In this document: positions 33,868 to 43,650 of the stretch, piece by piece
How positions within the stretch are numbered: position 1 is the first letter of the stretch
Layout of the letters: every line of letters begins with the position of its first letter
DNA from: JABDJL01 sp963664065
GTDB lineage: Bacteria; Pseudomonadota; Gammaproteobacteria; Xanthomonadales; SZUA-36
NCBI GenBank assembly: GCA_963664065.1
Contig: OY760942.1
Span: 2,294,001 to 2,358,000, forward strand
Direction of reading: 5' to 3'
Length of the DNA: 64,000 bases
Position numbers and translations under genes: made by a program
Notes under the pieces: model-generated
Databases searched by the model: none
Told to the model about the DNA's origin: nothing
What the model saw: only the letters and a program-made list of their open reading frames with translations

Positions 33868-36144
33868 TCAGGGGCAATCAGCTTCCGGCTGCCAGCGCCA
33901 GATGGCAGGTCTGCTGCGCCTGGCAGACGTTGCGACTGCTTCCTTGCCCCGCTGCAGGGTGATCCTGATGGCGCCGCAATCAGCGGTATTCCACAAGGGA
34001 GTCTGCTGATCCCTGAATCGTTTCTTTACATCCGGATCCGGAAAATTGAATTGGTTCTGATAACCAGCCGATACCAGGGCAAACTCAGGCTTTACAGTTT
34101 TGATAAAAACTTTGCTGGAAGAGCTTTTACTACCGTGGTGCGGCGCAAACAGAAACTCGTGTTCTCCAACTTCGGACGCCACCAGCCTTTTTTCTACTGC
34201 GGCGCCAATATCGCCTGTCATCAGAATCGATTGGCTCTCAAATGAGATTGCCAATACGCATGAGCTGTCGTTGCCCAGGTATGGAAGCCCTATGGATGGA
34301 TGTAATACTGTAAAAATGGCGCCATCCCAAATCCACTCCTCGGGTACCGCACAATGGCTCACATCAGAACCGGGATTCCTCAAATTCGCCGTTAGCTGTG
34401 AATCCCGGTATCGAAGCCGTATTTCATACAATCCCCCGGCATGGTCAAGATCACCATGACTGACATTCACCCTGTGTGGCGACGTCACTGCCTTATTTGC
34501 GATTGCAGGGGCAATGGCGGATCGAACCAGGCTCCAGTCTCTGCCGTCTCCCGGCCCTGTGTCGTATAACAACAGGTGATTTTCGGTTTCCACCAATACT
34601 GCCAGACCCTGGCCGACATCGAGCACTTCCATTCGAAGCATTTCCTTGTTGTTCCGCAGCGGCAGGAAAAGCGGCAGTAATAGCAGTAATCCAGGTAACC
34701 AGACAGGAACTGCTGTTGGTAACAGCAGTAATAATCCACCAGCAACCGCCAACACCGTTGACAGCATGCCGGGCCTTAGGGTCATCATCCAGCCGTTCTG
34801 TCCGGCCTGTTCTATCCACTGAAGAAAGGATTCCAGCAAGCTGATCGACTCTGCGGCGGAAAAGAGTAAAAACGGCGTCAGAAACGAGTCCAGTGGCATA
34901 GTCAGAACCGCGAGCAGGATTGCCGGCACCACAGCGAAGCTGATCCAGGGAATTGCCACCAGATTACTGGCCAGTCCCAACAGTGTGACTTGTTGAAACC
35001 AAAACATACTCAAGGGCAACATGACGATGGTCAGGCCGGCCTGGGCAATCACCATTTTCGTCAGCCAGTGACCGGGCCCATGACGGCTGGTGAAAACGAC
35101 CAGCAAAACGGCAACTGCAAGGAAGGAAAACCAGAAACCAGCTCCCAGCGGCGCAAGTGGGTCCAGCAGTAGAACCAGTGCCAGCGCCAGTACCAGGCCC
35201 TGCCAGGCGGCGACATTTCTTTTAAGCAGGCTGACGATGCAAAACGTCAATAACATGATCAAAGCGCGCCTGGTCGACGTACCCAGTCCTGCCATCATCG
35301 AATAGTAAACAGCAAACCCGATGCTGCAGCCCCAGGCAATCCGCAGTCCATGTACAAGCGCCAATTTGGCGGGCGCCAAGGCCATCAGTACCCTGCCAAT
35401 CCAAAACCCCATCATTGCGGCCAAACCTATATGCATTCCGGAAATGGCAAGCAAATGGCTGGTGCCGGTCAGTCTGTATCTTGTCCATGCCGCAGGAGAA
35501 ATTTCGCTTCGGTCTGCCAGGGCCAATGCCAACAACAAGGGCCTTGTCCTGTGTTCAACGAGAATTTCTTTCATTAACTCGCGTGTACTTTGCCGCCAGG
35601 CCAATAGGTTTCTTGTGCCGGCCGGGCCAAGGCGGCGACTATTCGCCGGGTCAACAATCCCCAGTGCCGATATACCTTCAGCGAAATACCATCGCTCACG
35701 ATCAGGCCCGTAAAAATTAGCCCTCGACCGGGCCGGCTTCAAGCGCAGCCCGAGTTGCCAGAACTCACCAGCATGGATTGGTGGAAAGTCGCGGTACCAA
35801 CGCAACAGTAACTCAGTACCTTCCAGCAGCTTGTCTGTACCGGGTTCGCCAAGCCGGAAGCGAAACTCCTGCATATCGTTGCGCGTCACGGGCAAATCCG
35901 AAACATAGCCGCTCACGATCACTTTTTCGTCAGGGCCTGGTAGCAGCCTCCGATCAAGCCGGTCATGCAGGTGAATCAAAGTCCAGGCAACACCCGCCAG
36001 GAGAAACATCAACGCAGGACACTTCCGATACAGAGCAGCCAGGAACAATAGGACTAAAAACAGAATCGAAATCAATTTTCCGGGTAAGGCCGGAAATAGT
36101 AATGGTACTAACAAGCCCGGAATTATCCAGGCCACAAACCTCAT
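33868..36144 (-). CDS. comEC: DNA internalisation protein ComEC/Rec2
   Basis: 758 residues, membrane channel for uptake of transforming single-stranded DNA. The N-terminal OB-like DUF4131 region is followed by the competence domain (LLAISGMHIGLAAMMGFWIG, about 230), then a C-terminal metallo-beta-lactamase-like nuclease domain (LEVLDVGQGLAVLVE and NVSHGDLDHAGGLYEI, with HxxxDH-type ligands; FAPHHGS later). Full length. It lies between lolD and exbB, as in other gamma genomes (ycaI-msbA-lpxK in E. coli). Confidence 0.93.
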   Translation of the reverse strand: MRFVAWIIPGLLVPLLFPALPGKLISILFLVLLFLAALYRKCPALMFLLAGVAWTLIHLHDRLDRRLLPGPDEKVIVSGYVSDLPVTRNDMQEFRFRLGEPGTDKLLEGTELLLRWYRDFPPIHAGEFWQLGLRLKPARSRANFYGPDRERWYFAEGISALGIVDPANSRRLGPAGTRNLLAWRQSTRELMKEILVEHRTRPLLLALALADRSEISPAAWTRYRLTGTSHLLAISGMHIGLAAMMGFWIGRVLMALAPAKLALVHGLRIAWGCSIGFAVYYSMMAGLGTSTRRALIMLLTFCIVSLLKRNVAAWQGLVLALALVLLLDPLAPLGAGFWFSFLAVAVLLVVFTSRHGPGHWLTKMVIAQAGLTIVMLPLSMFWFQQVTLLGLASNLVAIPWISFAVVPAILLAVLTMPLDSFLTPFLLFSAAESISLLESFLQWIEQAGQNGWMMTLRPGMLSTVLAVAGGLLLLLPTAVPVWLPGLLLLLPLFLPLRNNKEMLRMEVLDVGQGLAVLVETENHLLLYDTGPGDGRDWSLVRSAIAPAIANKAVTSPHRVNVSHGDLDHAGGLYEIRLRYRDSQLTANLRNPGSDVSHCAVPEEWIWDGAIFTVLHPSIGLPYLGNDSSCVLAISFESQSILMTGDIGAAVEKRLVASEVGEHEFLFAPHHGSKSSSSKVFIKTVKPEFALVSAGYQNQFNFPDPDVKKRFRDQQTPLWNTADCGAIRITLQRGKEAVATSARRSRPAIWRWQPEADCP

Positions 36145-36197
36145 CCCCTTCCCCTTGTTTCCCCACTAGTACTCCTTCAAGGTGATATTAAGGAATA

Positions 36198-36890
36198 CTA
36201 GCTCATTATTGAAAGATGCCCTTTGCTGAGTTCAAGGCAGCGATCCATGCGGCCCGCCATATTTTGATCATGGGTAACCAGCACCAGGCTGGTGCCAAGC
36301 TCCCGGTTCAATTCCAGAATTTGTTCATACACAGACTCAGCCGTTGCCTCATCCAGGTTGCCGGTGGGTTCGTCACCCAAAATCAACGCAGGTGACCCTA
36401 CCAGCGCCCGGGCGACGGCAGCGCGTTGCCGCTCGCCACCTGACATTTCACCCGGTTTGTGATCCAGGCGGTGTTCTAATCCCACTTTGCCCAGGATTGT
36501 TCTGGCCATTTCCGCTGCAACTGTTGTCGGCTCATCCCGTATCAGCAGGGGCATTGCAACGTTTTCCAGCGCGGAAAATTCGGGTAAGAGATGATGAAAC
36601 TGGTAAACAAAGCCCATGCTTTCATTGCGCAGCTTGCCCCGTTCCCTTTCACTCATGCTCCAAATCGACCGGCCATTGACCAGTACTTCACCCGAATCGG
36701 GTTTGTCCAGCCCTCCCAGTATGTGCAGCAGAGTGCTCTTCCCGGCGCCTGATGCACCCACAACCGCCAGCGACTGCCCTGCTTCGAGCTCCAGGTTGAT
36801 ATCTTTCAGAACCTCAATTCGCTTTGGACCCTGCCGGAAGCCCTTATCCAGATTTCGGACCTCGAGAACATGGCGAACCTGTTCATTCAT
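36198..36890 (-). CDS. lolD: Lipoprotein-releasing system ATPase LolD
   Basis: 230-residue ABC ATPase that powers release of outer-membrane lipoproteins to LolA. Walker A GASGAGKSTLLHILGGLD (about 41), the LolD motif region (FVYQFHHLLPEFSALENV, about 97-114), signature MSGGERQRAAVARAL and Walker B LILGDEPTGNLD are present. It overlaps the lolC/E gene by 8 bases. Confidence 0.95.
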   Translation of the reverse strand: MNEQVRHVLEVRNLDKGFRQGPKRIEVLKDINLELEAGQSLAVVGASGAGKSTLLHILGGLDKPDSGEVLVNGRSIWSMSERERGKLRNESMGFVYQFHHLLPEFSALENVAMPLLIRDEPTTVAAEMARTILGKVGLEHRLDHKPGEMSGGERQRAAVARALVGSPALILGDEPTGNLDEATAESVYEQILELNRELGTSLVLVTHDQNMAGRMDRCLELSKGHLSIMS

Positions 36891-38130
36891 AACTCAATGC
36901 CTCCGCCGGATTCGTCTTCGCTGCCCGCCAGGCAGGATAAATCGTGCACAGCAAAGACATTGCCAGCGACATGGACGCAAACTTGATCACGTCCGATCTC
37001 TGCAGGTCGGACGGCAGTTCGGTGATGTAATATATATCTGCAGGAAACAGGCTGAATCCAAAGAAACCTTCCAGCACCGGGACCACCAGGCTGATGTTCC
37101 GGGCAAGCATAATGCCGCCCACGACCCCCAGCACAGTACCGATAATTCCGATCAGGCTTCCCTGCACGATAAAAATCCGCATAATCACGCCACCCCGGGC
37201 CCCCATGGTCTTGAGGATGGCAATATCAGCCTGCTTGTCGGTCACTACCATCACCAGCATGGAAATAATATTGAATGCTGCAACGGCAATAATTAGAGAC
37301 AGGATGACCCACATCACGGTTTTCTCGGTTTTGACTGCCTGGAATAGGTTTCCCCTTTCCTGCGTCCAATCCCGCACCCGGTAGCGTCCCTGTAATTGCT
37401 CACTTACGGACTGTGCCACCATCCAGGCCCTGTCCATGTCCTCAAGCTTCAACCTGATTCCACCCGCTGAACCTTTCTTCATTCTCAACAGGCGGGCCGC
37501 GTCTTCAATATGAATAAATGCGAGTCCTGAATCGGTTTCAAATTCTCCAAACTCGAATGCACCTACAACGGTAAAACGCCGCATCAACGGATTAGCCCCG
37601 AATGGACTTGCCTTCAGGCGAGGGGCGATTACCGTCACTTTGTCACCCAGGCCGACCCGTAATCTGGAAGCCAGACCAACGCCCAGCACGATACCGTATT
37701 CACCCGCCTTCAGATTTTCCAGTTCACCAGCCAGCATACTGGTGGCAACCTCTGAAACTGAAGCTTCATAGGACGGCTCCACCCCACGCAATATTGCACC
37801 GGTTGAACCCGTTGCATGTAGCCAAACACCTTCCTCTGTGAATGGCGCGGCAGACAGCACTTCATCGCCTTGTTCTACCATGCTGATCACATCAGCCCAC
37901 TCTGTCATGGGTGCGTCAATCGCCTCAATGGTGGCGTGCGAGATTGCACCAAGAATCCTGGCACGAAGTTCTTTTTCGAAACCGTTCATGACAGAAATAA
38001 CGGTGATCAGGGTTGTAATTCCCAGCGCAATACCGAGCATCGATATTAAGGAGATGAAAGAAATAAAATGGTTCTGCCGCTTGGCGCGAAGATACCTGAG
38101 TCCGACGAAAGCTTCGAGAGGCTTGTACAT
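36883..38130 (-). CDS. lolC: Lipoprotein-releasing system permease LolC/LolE
   Basis: 415 residues with four membrane helices: one at the N-terminus (FISFISLISMLGIALGITTL) and three at the C-terminus, separated by a large periplasmic domain. The start EAFVGLRYLRAKRQNHFISF is typical. Only one permease is encoded here before lolD, so it may be a combined LolF-type homodimer instead of a LolC/LolE heterodimer. The partner LolA is in the same window at 49.7 kb. Confidence 0.93.
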   Translation of the reverse strand: MYKPLEAFVGLRYLRAKRQNHFISFISLISMLGIALGITTLITVISVMNGFEKELRARILGAISHATIEAIDAPMTEWADVISMVEQGDEVLSAAPFTEEGVWLHATGSTGAILRGVEPSYEASVSEVATSMLAGELENLKAGEYGIVLGVGLASRLRVGLGDKVTVIAPRLKASPFGANPLMRRFTVVGAFEFGEFETDSGLAFIHIEDAARLLRMKKGSAGGIRLKLEDMDRAWMVAQSVSEQLQGRYRVRDWTQERGNLFQAVKTEKTVMWVILSLIIAVAAFNIISMLVMVVTDKQADIAILKTMGARGGVIMRIFIVQGSLIGIIGTVLGVVGGIMLARNISLVVPVLEGFFGFSLFPADIYYITELPSDLQRSDVIKFASMSLAMSLLCTIYPAWRAAKTNPAEALSYE

Positions 38131-38218
38131 GATTGAATTAGATCATACGCAACCGCCGCCAACCACATACATCTCGGCGTACAGATGTAGGAATTCAGGC
38201 AGGGAGAATGGATGGTAT

Positions 38219-39166
38219 TCAGATTGCATCGAGTATGGAACGTAAATCGTCCGGTAAGGTGATATTGAATTGCTGAAACTCTCCGTCCGGAAATTCAAAA
38301 GCGAGCCCATGCGCGTGCAGAAACAGCCGGTTCAAGCCTTTGGACTGCCAATAGTTCACACTTCGCTCACTGCTGTATTTGATGTCCCCTGCCAGCGGGA
38401 TACCAAGAAAGGCCGCGTGGACCCGAATCTGGTGGGTGCGACCGGTTAATGGAATCGCCTCCACATAACTTTGCCGGCCATAATGCTCAAGCAAGCGGAA
38501 TTCGGTTACCGAGCGTTTTCCCTTTTCGGAAATCTCCATAGTTCGTTCACCGCCACGATCCACCTTTAACAAGGGCTCATCAATGACCTGGCGATCTTCC
38601 CTGAAACGACCCTGGGTCAGGCAGAGGTAGCGTTTCTTTGTTGACCGTAACTCAAACTGCTTTCTCAGTTTTCGCAAGGCTATTGCATTTCTTGCCAGCA
38701 ACAGGCAACCGCTGGTATCACGGTCCAGGCGGTGTACCAGCTCGATGCTTTCATCCGGAAATAGCTGCCGCAAGGCATCGATGATGCCCCACTTGATACC
38801 GCTGCCACCATGCACTGCCAGGCCAGCGGGTTTGTCTAATACGATGAATTCCGGCTCTTCATGGTGAATAGCCGATTTGACCATGTGCAATACACTTTTT
38901 GGCACATTGGCAGGGCCACCGGTCGAGATGTGTGCAGGCGGAATGCGAACCTTGTCACCTGCAGCCAGCCTCGTATATGGCTTTGCACGTCCGCCATTGA
39001 TGCGTACCTGGCCTTTTCTTATGACGCGATAAACAGCAGATCGCGGAAGGCCGGGTAGCTGTGACGAAATAAAATTATCCAGCCGCTGTCCCTCCCTGTC
39101 TTCCGGGACTTCTGCAATTCGTACTTTTTGATTTGTCTTTACACCAGTTACCATCTGCCAACTCAT
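38219..39166 (-). CDS. rluC: 23S rRNA pseudouridine synthase RluC
   Basis: 315 residues. An N-terminal S4 RNA-binding domain (QRLDNFISSQLPGLPRSAVY, about 27-46) is followed by the RluA-type catalytic domain with HRLDRDTSGCLLLARNAIAL (catalytic Asp, about 144-163) and a TGRTHQIRVHAAFLGIPLAG block. Divergent from rne, the standard gamma arrangement, which supports RluC rather than RluD. Confidence 0.93.
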   Translation of the reverse strand: MSWQMVTGVKTNQKVRIAEVPEDREGQRLDNFISSQLPGLPRSAVYRVIRKGQVRINGGRAKPYTRLAAGDKVRIPPAHISTGGPANVPKSVLHMVKSAIHHEEPEFIVLDKPAGLAVHGGSGIKWGIIDALRQLFPDESIELVHRLDRDTSGCLLLARNAIALRKLRKQFELRSTKKRYLCLTQGRFREDRQVIDEPLLKVDRGGERTMEISEKGKRSVTEFRLLEHYGRQSYVEAIPLTGRTHQIRVHAAFLGIPLAGDIKYSSERSVNYWQSKGLNRLFLHAHGLAFEFPDGEFQQFNITLPDDLRSILDAI

Positions 39167-39435
39167 TGATAGAAAATGGAAAGAATGCTATTCTCTTGCC
39201 GCTCGGATCTTACCGTTCCGGATGATATTTTTCCGGACACCTGATCGGCCTTACAAGCCGTCTCCCGACACTACAACAGACCTTTCCTGACGAAAAGTCC
39301 CGCGGTAAAAATCCGATCCGATATTGCCAATAAAAGGCAGCATGAACTCGGCCAGGTTCCGGTATTGTACCGGCAGCGACGCGCTATTTTGACAAAAAAT
39401 AAACGTTGCGAACCCGGCTTATGAAATGAAATTTC

Positions 39436-39484
39436 GCTGGCAGGAAGGTTTCCTGGCAGCAAGGTCCGGTTGAAAAACAACCGG
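39436..39484 (+). promoter_or_regulatory. Two hairpins in the rne leader
   Basis: Within the 446-bp rluC-rne gap. Hairpin 1 (39437-39459) is CTGGCAGGAA / TTCCTGGCAG with one G-G mismatch. Hairpin 2 (39466-39484) is a perfect 7-bp stem CCGGTTG / CAACCGG with an AAAAA loop. The second hairpin is about 130 bases before the rne start. E. coli RNase E autoregulates through stem-loops in its own 5' leader, so an analogous role is plausible; the sequence itself is not E. coli-like. Confidence 0.5.
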
Positions 39485-39612
39485 CAAAAAACAGACATGG
39501 TAACCCCGGCGACAGAACTCTAAGTAATGCCGGGAGCGTGAGAAACAGCAGCGGCTGCCTGATACACAGGGGCCCTGCTTCGAATACGCCCGGGTTACCC
39601 GAGGAATTTACA

Positions 39613-42369
39613 ATGCAAAGAATGCTGATCAACGCGACTCAGCCAGAAGAGCTGCGTGTCGCGATCGCAGACGGGCAACATTTGCTCGATCTGGATATCG
39701 AAGTTCCATCACAGGAACAAAAAAAGTCAAACGTTTACAAAGGCCGCATAACCCGTGTGGAGCCTTCTCTTGAAGCCTGCTTCGTGGATTTTGGTTCCAC
39801 CCGCCACGGTTTTCTGCCGCTTAAGGAAATCAGTCGTGAGACCTTTGTTCCGGATGCTCGAAAGATCGAAGGAAAGGGTTCCATCAAGGAGGCAGTGCGC
39901 GAGGGCCAGGAAATTATTGTTCAGGTCGATAAAGAGGAACGCGGGAACAAGGGCGCTGCTCTCACTACCTATGTATCTTTAGCCGGACGTTACCTGGTGT
40001 TAATGCCAACCAACCCCACCGCTGGTGGCGTATCACGTCGCATCATTGGAGAGGACCGCCAGGAACTCTGGGAGCAACTGAAACATGTAACCTCGCCGGA
40101 TAATGTGGGCATCATCGTACGCACGGCCGGAATCGGACGTGAAGCAGAAGAACTTCAATGGGATCTTGATTACCTGCTGCAGTTATGGACGGCAATTGAA
40201 AAGGCTGCTACCACCCGCAAGGCACCATTCCTGATTTACCAGGAAAGTAACCTTTTCATCCGGGCATTGCGTGATCATCTGCGCAATGACATCAGTGAGA
40301 TATTGATTGACGATGAAAAGGTATTCAACGACGCACAGGAGTTTATGCAGGAGTTTATGCAGCACAACCTGCGCAAACTGAAACTATATTCCGACCAGGT
40401 TCCATTATTTAACAGGTACCAGATCGAAAGCCAGATCGAATCGGCTTTTGCCCGCGTCGTACACTTGCCCTCAGGGGGATCTGTTGTAATCGACCATACA
40501 GAAGCAATGTTGGCTATTGATATCAATTCGGCCAGGGCTACCAAGGGCTCCGATATCGAAGAAACAGCGTTCAACACCAATCTCGAAGCCGCCGATGAAA
40601 TCGGCCGGCAGTTGAGGTTGCGCGATCTGGGTGGACTGATAGTGATCGATTTCATAGACATGATGAGCCGCAGGCATCAGCGCGAGGTTGAAGAGCGACT
40701 GAGACACGCCATGCAGATGGACAAAGCAAGGGTGCAAACCGGACGTATTTCACGTTTTGGCTTGCTGGAAATGTCCCGCCAGCGATTGCGGCCTTCCCTG
40801 GGCGAGTCCAGCCAGGAAACCTGTCCCCGATGCGAGGGCCAGGGTCAGATTCGAAGTGTTGAATCATTGGCGCTTTCCATCCTTAGGTTGGTTGAAGAAG
40901 AAAGCATGAAAGAGTTCACCGGCCAAATCGTCGTACAGGTACCCCCCGAGGTAGCAAATTTCCTTCTCAACGAAAAGCGAAGCATGTTGAGCGAGATCGA
41001 AGGACGGCATGGTGTTCCCATCATGTTGCTGGGTAATGAGCACATGGATACCCCTCGTTTCGAGATTCATCGTGTGCGTAAAACAGAAATCAGCGATCAG
41101 CCGAGCTACACACGTATACTGTCTCCGGATACTGAATTGGTAGCCAGCGAACGCACCCAGGCAGCCGGTGTGGCCTCTGTAGTTCCAGCTGTGCACGCAA
41201 TTTCGCCGTCCACACCCGCGCCAGGCCCTTCAGGCAAAAAGAGTCAGGGATTATTCTCCCGGCTCGGAAAAATGTTGTTTTCCGGCGGTGATGAAGAACA
41301 GAAAAAGTCGGTAGCCGATAGGAAAAAAACCACCAGAAAGACCGCTGGGAAAACCCAGGGAAAATCCCAGCGATCAGGGCGTGGCCGATCGAGCCAGGAC
41401 AGTTCACAGGACTCACGTTCTCGACGGAGAACGCGTCCCAGTGGTGGAAGTAGTACCGTTAAGAAACGTGGTAAGAAAGTCAGCAAGAAAACCCGTCAAA
41501 GCCGTGCACCCGGTGGTCAGGTTACGGATAAAACGACTAAGAAAACCGCTAAGAAAACACGTTCACGTCGTGGCCGAAGGCCGCCAAGGTCTACCAGCCA
41601 GCATCCAATCAAAGATCTGGTAAAACAGGAAGGAGCACCCGGTAATCAGTCGGAGGCAGCGAGCAAGCCTGTAGACGGCAACCAGGCGGGTGATGCCGCT
41701 CGCAAGGGCGGGCGCAGACGCAGGTCTCCATACAAAACCGTGGGGGGCGGTACACGCGGAGAAAACAAAGAAGTCAGGGAATCAATTCCTGAGATCAGGG
41801 ACAGCTCCGGGCATGCTGGCCCTGCTCCCGTAGCAGCCAAAGCTGCTGAAACAAAGTCAGCAGGAACAGGAAAAGCACCACGCAAGTCCGACAGGCCTGC
41901 AAAAGCAGACAAACCTGTAAAGGCAGAAGCGGCGAAGCCTGAAACGAACAAGCCAGAACCGGACAAGGCGAAGGCAGTCAAAATGGAATCGACAGCACCA
42001 AAGCCTGGATCTGCATCAGCGAACAGAAGGAAACGTGCTGCGGTTAAATCTTCAACATTGAAGGATCAGGCGCCGGAATCCGGGAACCTTGCACCCAAGG
42101 CAAAGGAAACTCCTGCACGGAAGAAATCTGCAGCTAGGAAACCGGCCAGAAAAACCTCCGCAAGTGGTGATGGACAAAAGCCTGCGGGCAAAAAGACTGC
42201 TACAGGAAAAGCCAGCGGGGGAAAAGACAGTCAAGCAGCGCCTGGTTCAGCGAACCCAAAAATACAGAAACTGCCTGAAAATGTAAAGCAGACCGGACAG
42301 ACCAAAGGCCTGTACACACTTTCGCCAAAGAAAGCTGTAAAAAGCGTTGGGGGCGGCGACAAGGACTAA
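39613..42369 (+). CDS. rne: Ribonuclease E
   Basis: 918 residues from the ATG at 39613, which has a GAGG ribosome site and gives the standard start MQRMLINATQPEELRVAIAD; the upstream in-frame ATG at 39538 is not conserved. Endonuclease of mRNA decay and rRNA/tRNA maturation and scaffold of the degradosome. S1 domain at about 35-120; the DNase I-like catalytic region has AMLAIDINSARATKGSD and GGLIVIDFIDMM; the zinc-link is CPRCEGQGQ (about 404). From about residue 520 on the protein is a long low-complexity Lys/Ala/Pro/Arg-rich scaffold region. Confidence 0.97.
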   Translation: MQRMLINATQPEELRVAIADGQHLLDLDIEVPSQEQKKSNVYKGRITRVEPSLEACFVDFGSTRHGFLPLKEISRETFVPDARKIEGKGSIKEAVREGQEIIVQVDKEERGNKGAALTTYVSLAGRYLVLMPTNPTAGGVSRRIIGEDRQELWEQLKHVTSPDNVGIIVRTAGIGREAEELQWDLDYLLQLWTAIEKAATTRKAPFLIYQESNLFIRALRDHLRNDISEILIDDEKVFNDAQEFMQEFMQHNLRKLKLYSDQVPLFNRYQIESQIESAFARVVHLPSGGSVVIDHTEAMLAIDINSARATKGSDIEETAFNTNLEAADEIGRQLRLRDLGGLIVIDFIDMMSRRHQREVEERLRHAMQMDKARVQTGRISRFGLLEMSRQRLRPSLGESSQETCPRCEGQGQIRSVESLALSILRLVEEESMKEFTGQIVVQVPPEVANFLLNEKRSMLSEIEGRHGVPIMLLGNEHMDTPRFEIHRVRKTEISDQPSYTRILSPDTELVASERTQAAGVASVVPAVHAISPSTPAPGPSGKKSQGLFSRLGKMLFSGGDEEQKKSVADRKKTTRKTAGKTQGKSQRSGRGRSSQDSSQDSRSRRRTRPSGGSSTVKKRGKKVSKKTRQSRAPGGQVTDKTTKKTAKKTRSRRGRRPPRSTSQHPIKDLVKQEGAPGNQSEAASKPVDGNQAGDAARKGGRRRRSPYKTVGGGTRGENKEVRESIPEIRDSSGHAGPAPVAAKAAETKSAGTGKAPRKSDRPAKADKPVKAEAAKPETNKPEPDKAKAVKMESTAPKPGSASANRRKRAAVKSSTLKDQAPESGNLAPKAKETPARKKSAARKPARKTSASGDGQKPAGKKTATGKASGGKDSQAAPGSANPKIQKLPENVKQTGQTKGLYTLSPKKAVKSVGGGDKD

Positions 42370-42378
42370 GTACCGGGA

Positions 42379-42410
42379 TGGAGGACAGCCGGTTTCGGCT
42401 GCCCCCATTA
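42379..42410 (+). terminator. Putative rne terminator
   Basis: GGACAGCCG and CGGCTGCCCC form a GC-rich stem with a GTTT loop just after the rne stop, followed by CATTATTTA, a weak T-tract. Intrinsic termination is plausible but not strong. Confidence 0.5.
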
Positions 42411-42557
42411 TTTACACAACGTGTTACCCGGCGTGCTTTCTCAGGTAGCTTCCAATAATCCGTAACGCATGGCCATGCGCATCAGGTCAACTTCGCTTCT
42501 GGTTCCGAGTTTGTCGTAAATACGGTTGACGTGGTCAACCTATTTGATACAACCCAG

Positions 42558-43436
42558 TTAAGCAGCTTTTCTTAATTCCGTCATTTCCATTTCATACTGA
42601 TTCGGGCTTCTGTAATCGAGGTACGAATGCAGTCTGTAACTGTTATAAAACATCGATATGTAATCCAGAATATCCTGCTGTGCTTCATATCGAGTCTGGT
42701 AGTGCCACCAATGCACCCGTTCTTGTTTCAAGCTGCCGAAGAAGCTCTCCACAACGGCGTTGTCCCAGCAATCACCTTTTCGGCTCATGCTGCCTTTGAA
42801 GCCATGTGCTTTCAATAATTTCCTGAAAGCCTTACTGGCATACTGCGATCCGCGGTCAGAATGATGGATCAACCCCGCCGTTGGCCTACGCAACCAGATC
42901 GCCATCGTCAAAGCATCACACACCAACTGTGCTGTCATTTGGCTGCTCATACTCCAGCCAACAACTTTTCTGGAATATAAATCAATAACCACAGCCAGGT
43001 ACAGCCAGCCTTCCCGGGTCCAGACATAGCTGATGTCTGAAGCAAATACCTGGTTGGGTTGCTCAACATCAAATTGTCGTTCCAACAAATTCTCAAATAA
43101 CGGCAATTTGTGATTGCTGTTGGTGGTCACTTTGAATTTCTTCTTATGCCGAACTTGAATACCCGCTTCTTTCATCAGCTTCACAGTCTTCGTTCTGCTG
43201 ATCGGAAAACCCAATGCATTCATTGCTCTTTTCATGCGCCGCCGGCCATAGGTGTACTTGCTGGCAATGGCTATATCCTTCATCCAGTCCAGCATCTCCT
43301 GGTGCTCTGGATCAGCCAGTCTGGCTTCTGTATTTCGCCGATAGTGGTAATAACCCTGTCGGCTGACGCCCAGTACTCGACACATCAGGTCGATTGGCCA
43401 GGTCTTCTTATGTTGGGTGACAAACAAATATCTCAT
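42558..43436 (-). CDS. IS3-family transposase OrfB, intact copy
   Basis: 292 residues from the ATG at 43436, with the full DDE core (DISYVWT, HHSDRGSQYAS, DNAVVESFFG). It is the undisrupted version of the orfB split at 1813-4440 and shows how the two halves join (RRMKRAMNA-LGFPISRTK). OrfAB fusion is not possible here in its normal form because orfA is truncated. Confidence 0.92.
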   Translation of the reverse strand: MRYLFVTQHKKTWPIDLMCRVLGVSRQGYYHYRRNTEARLADPEHQEMLDWMKDIAIASKYTYGRRRMKRAMNALGFPISRTKTVKLMKEAGIQVRHKKKFKVTTNSNHKLPLFENLLERQFDVEQPNQVFASDISYVWTREGWLYLAVVIDLYSRKVVGWSMSSQMTAQLVCDALTMAIWLRRPTAGLIHHSDRGSQYASKAFRKLLKAHGFKGSMSRKGDCWDNAVVESFFGSLKQERVHWWHYQTRYEAQQDILDYISMFYNSYRLHSYLDYRSPNQYEMEMTELRKAA

Positions 43437-43650
43437 TTCATTTCTTTGGCAAAGAAGACCGTCGCTTTTTTTAGGATTTCTTTCTCCATTCTCAGGTTTT
43501 TGACCTGCGATCTTAACTTCCGGATTTCCTCCTGTTCCGGTGTTAGTTTGCCGTTCCCGCGGAAAGCCTGACCGCCATCGGACCGCTGTTCTGAAACCCA
43601 CCGACCAAGCATATTGCTATTAAGCCCAAGGCTTCTGGCCGCTTCTGCAC
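43433..43650 (-). pseudogene. IS3-family OrfA, 5'-truncated
   Basis: Only the part from AEAARSLGLNSNMLGRWVSE onward (about 72 of 97 codons) survives. The first 24 codons, including most of the HTH start, were lost when the IS fused to the response-regulator gene. A chimeric frame continues upstream in the response-regulator DNA but in a different frame from it. Confidence 0.85.

Noticed and set aside
41300..42360. Low-complexity repeats in the rne 3' half as a separate gene or mobile insertion
   Set aside because: Lys/Ala/Pro/Arg-rich disordered C-terminal scaffolds are normal for RNase E and the frame is continuous with the catalytic domain.
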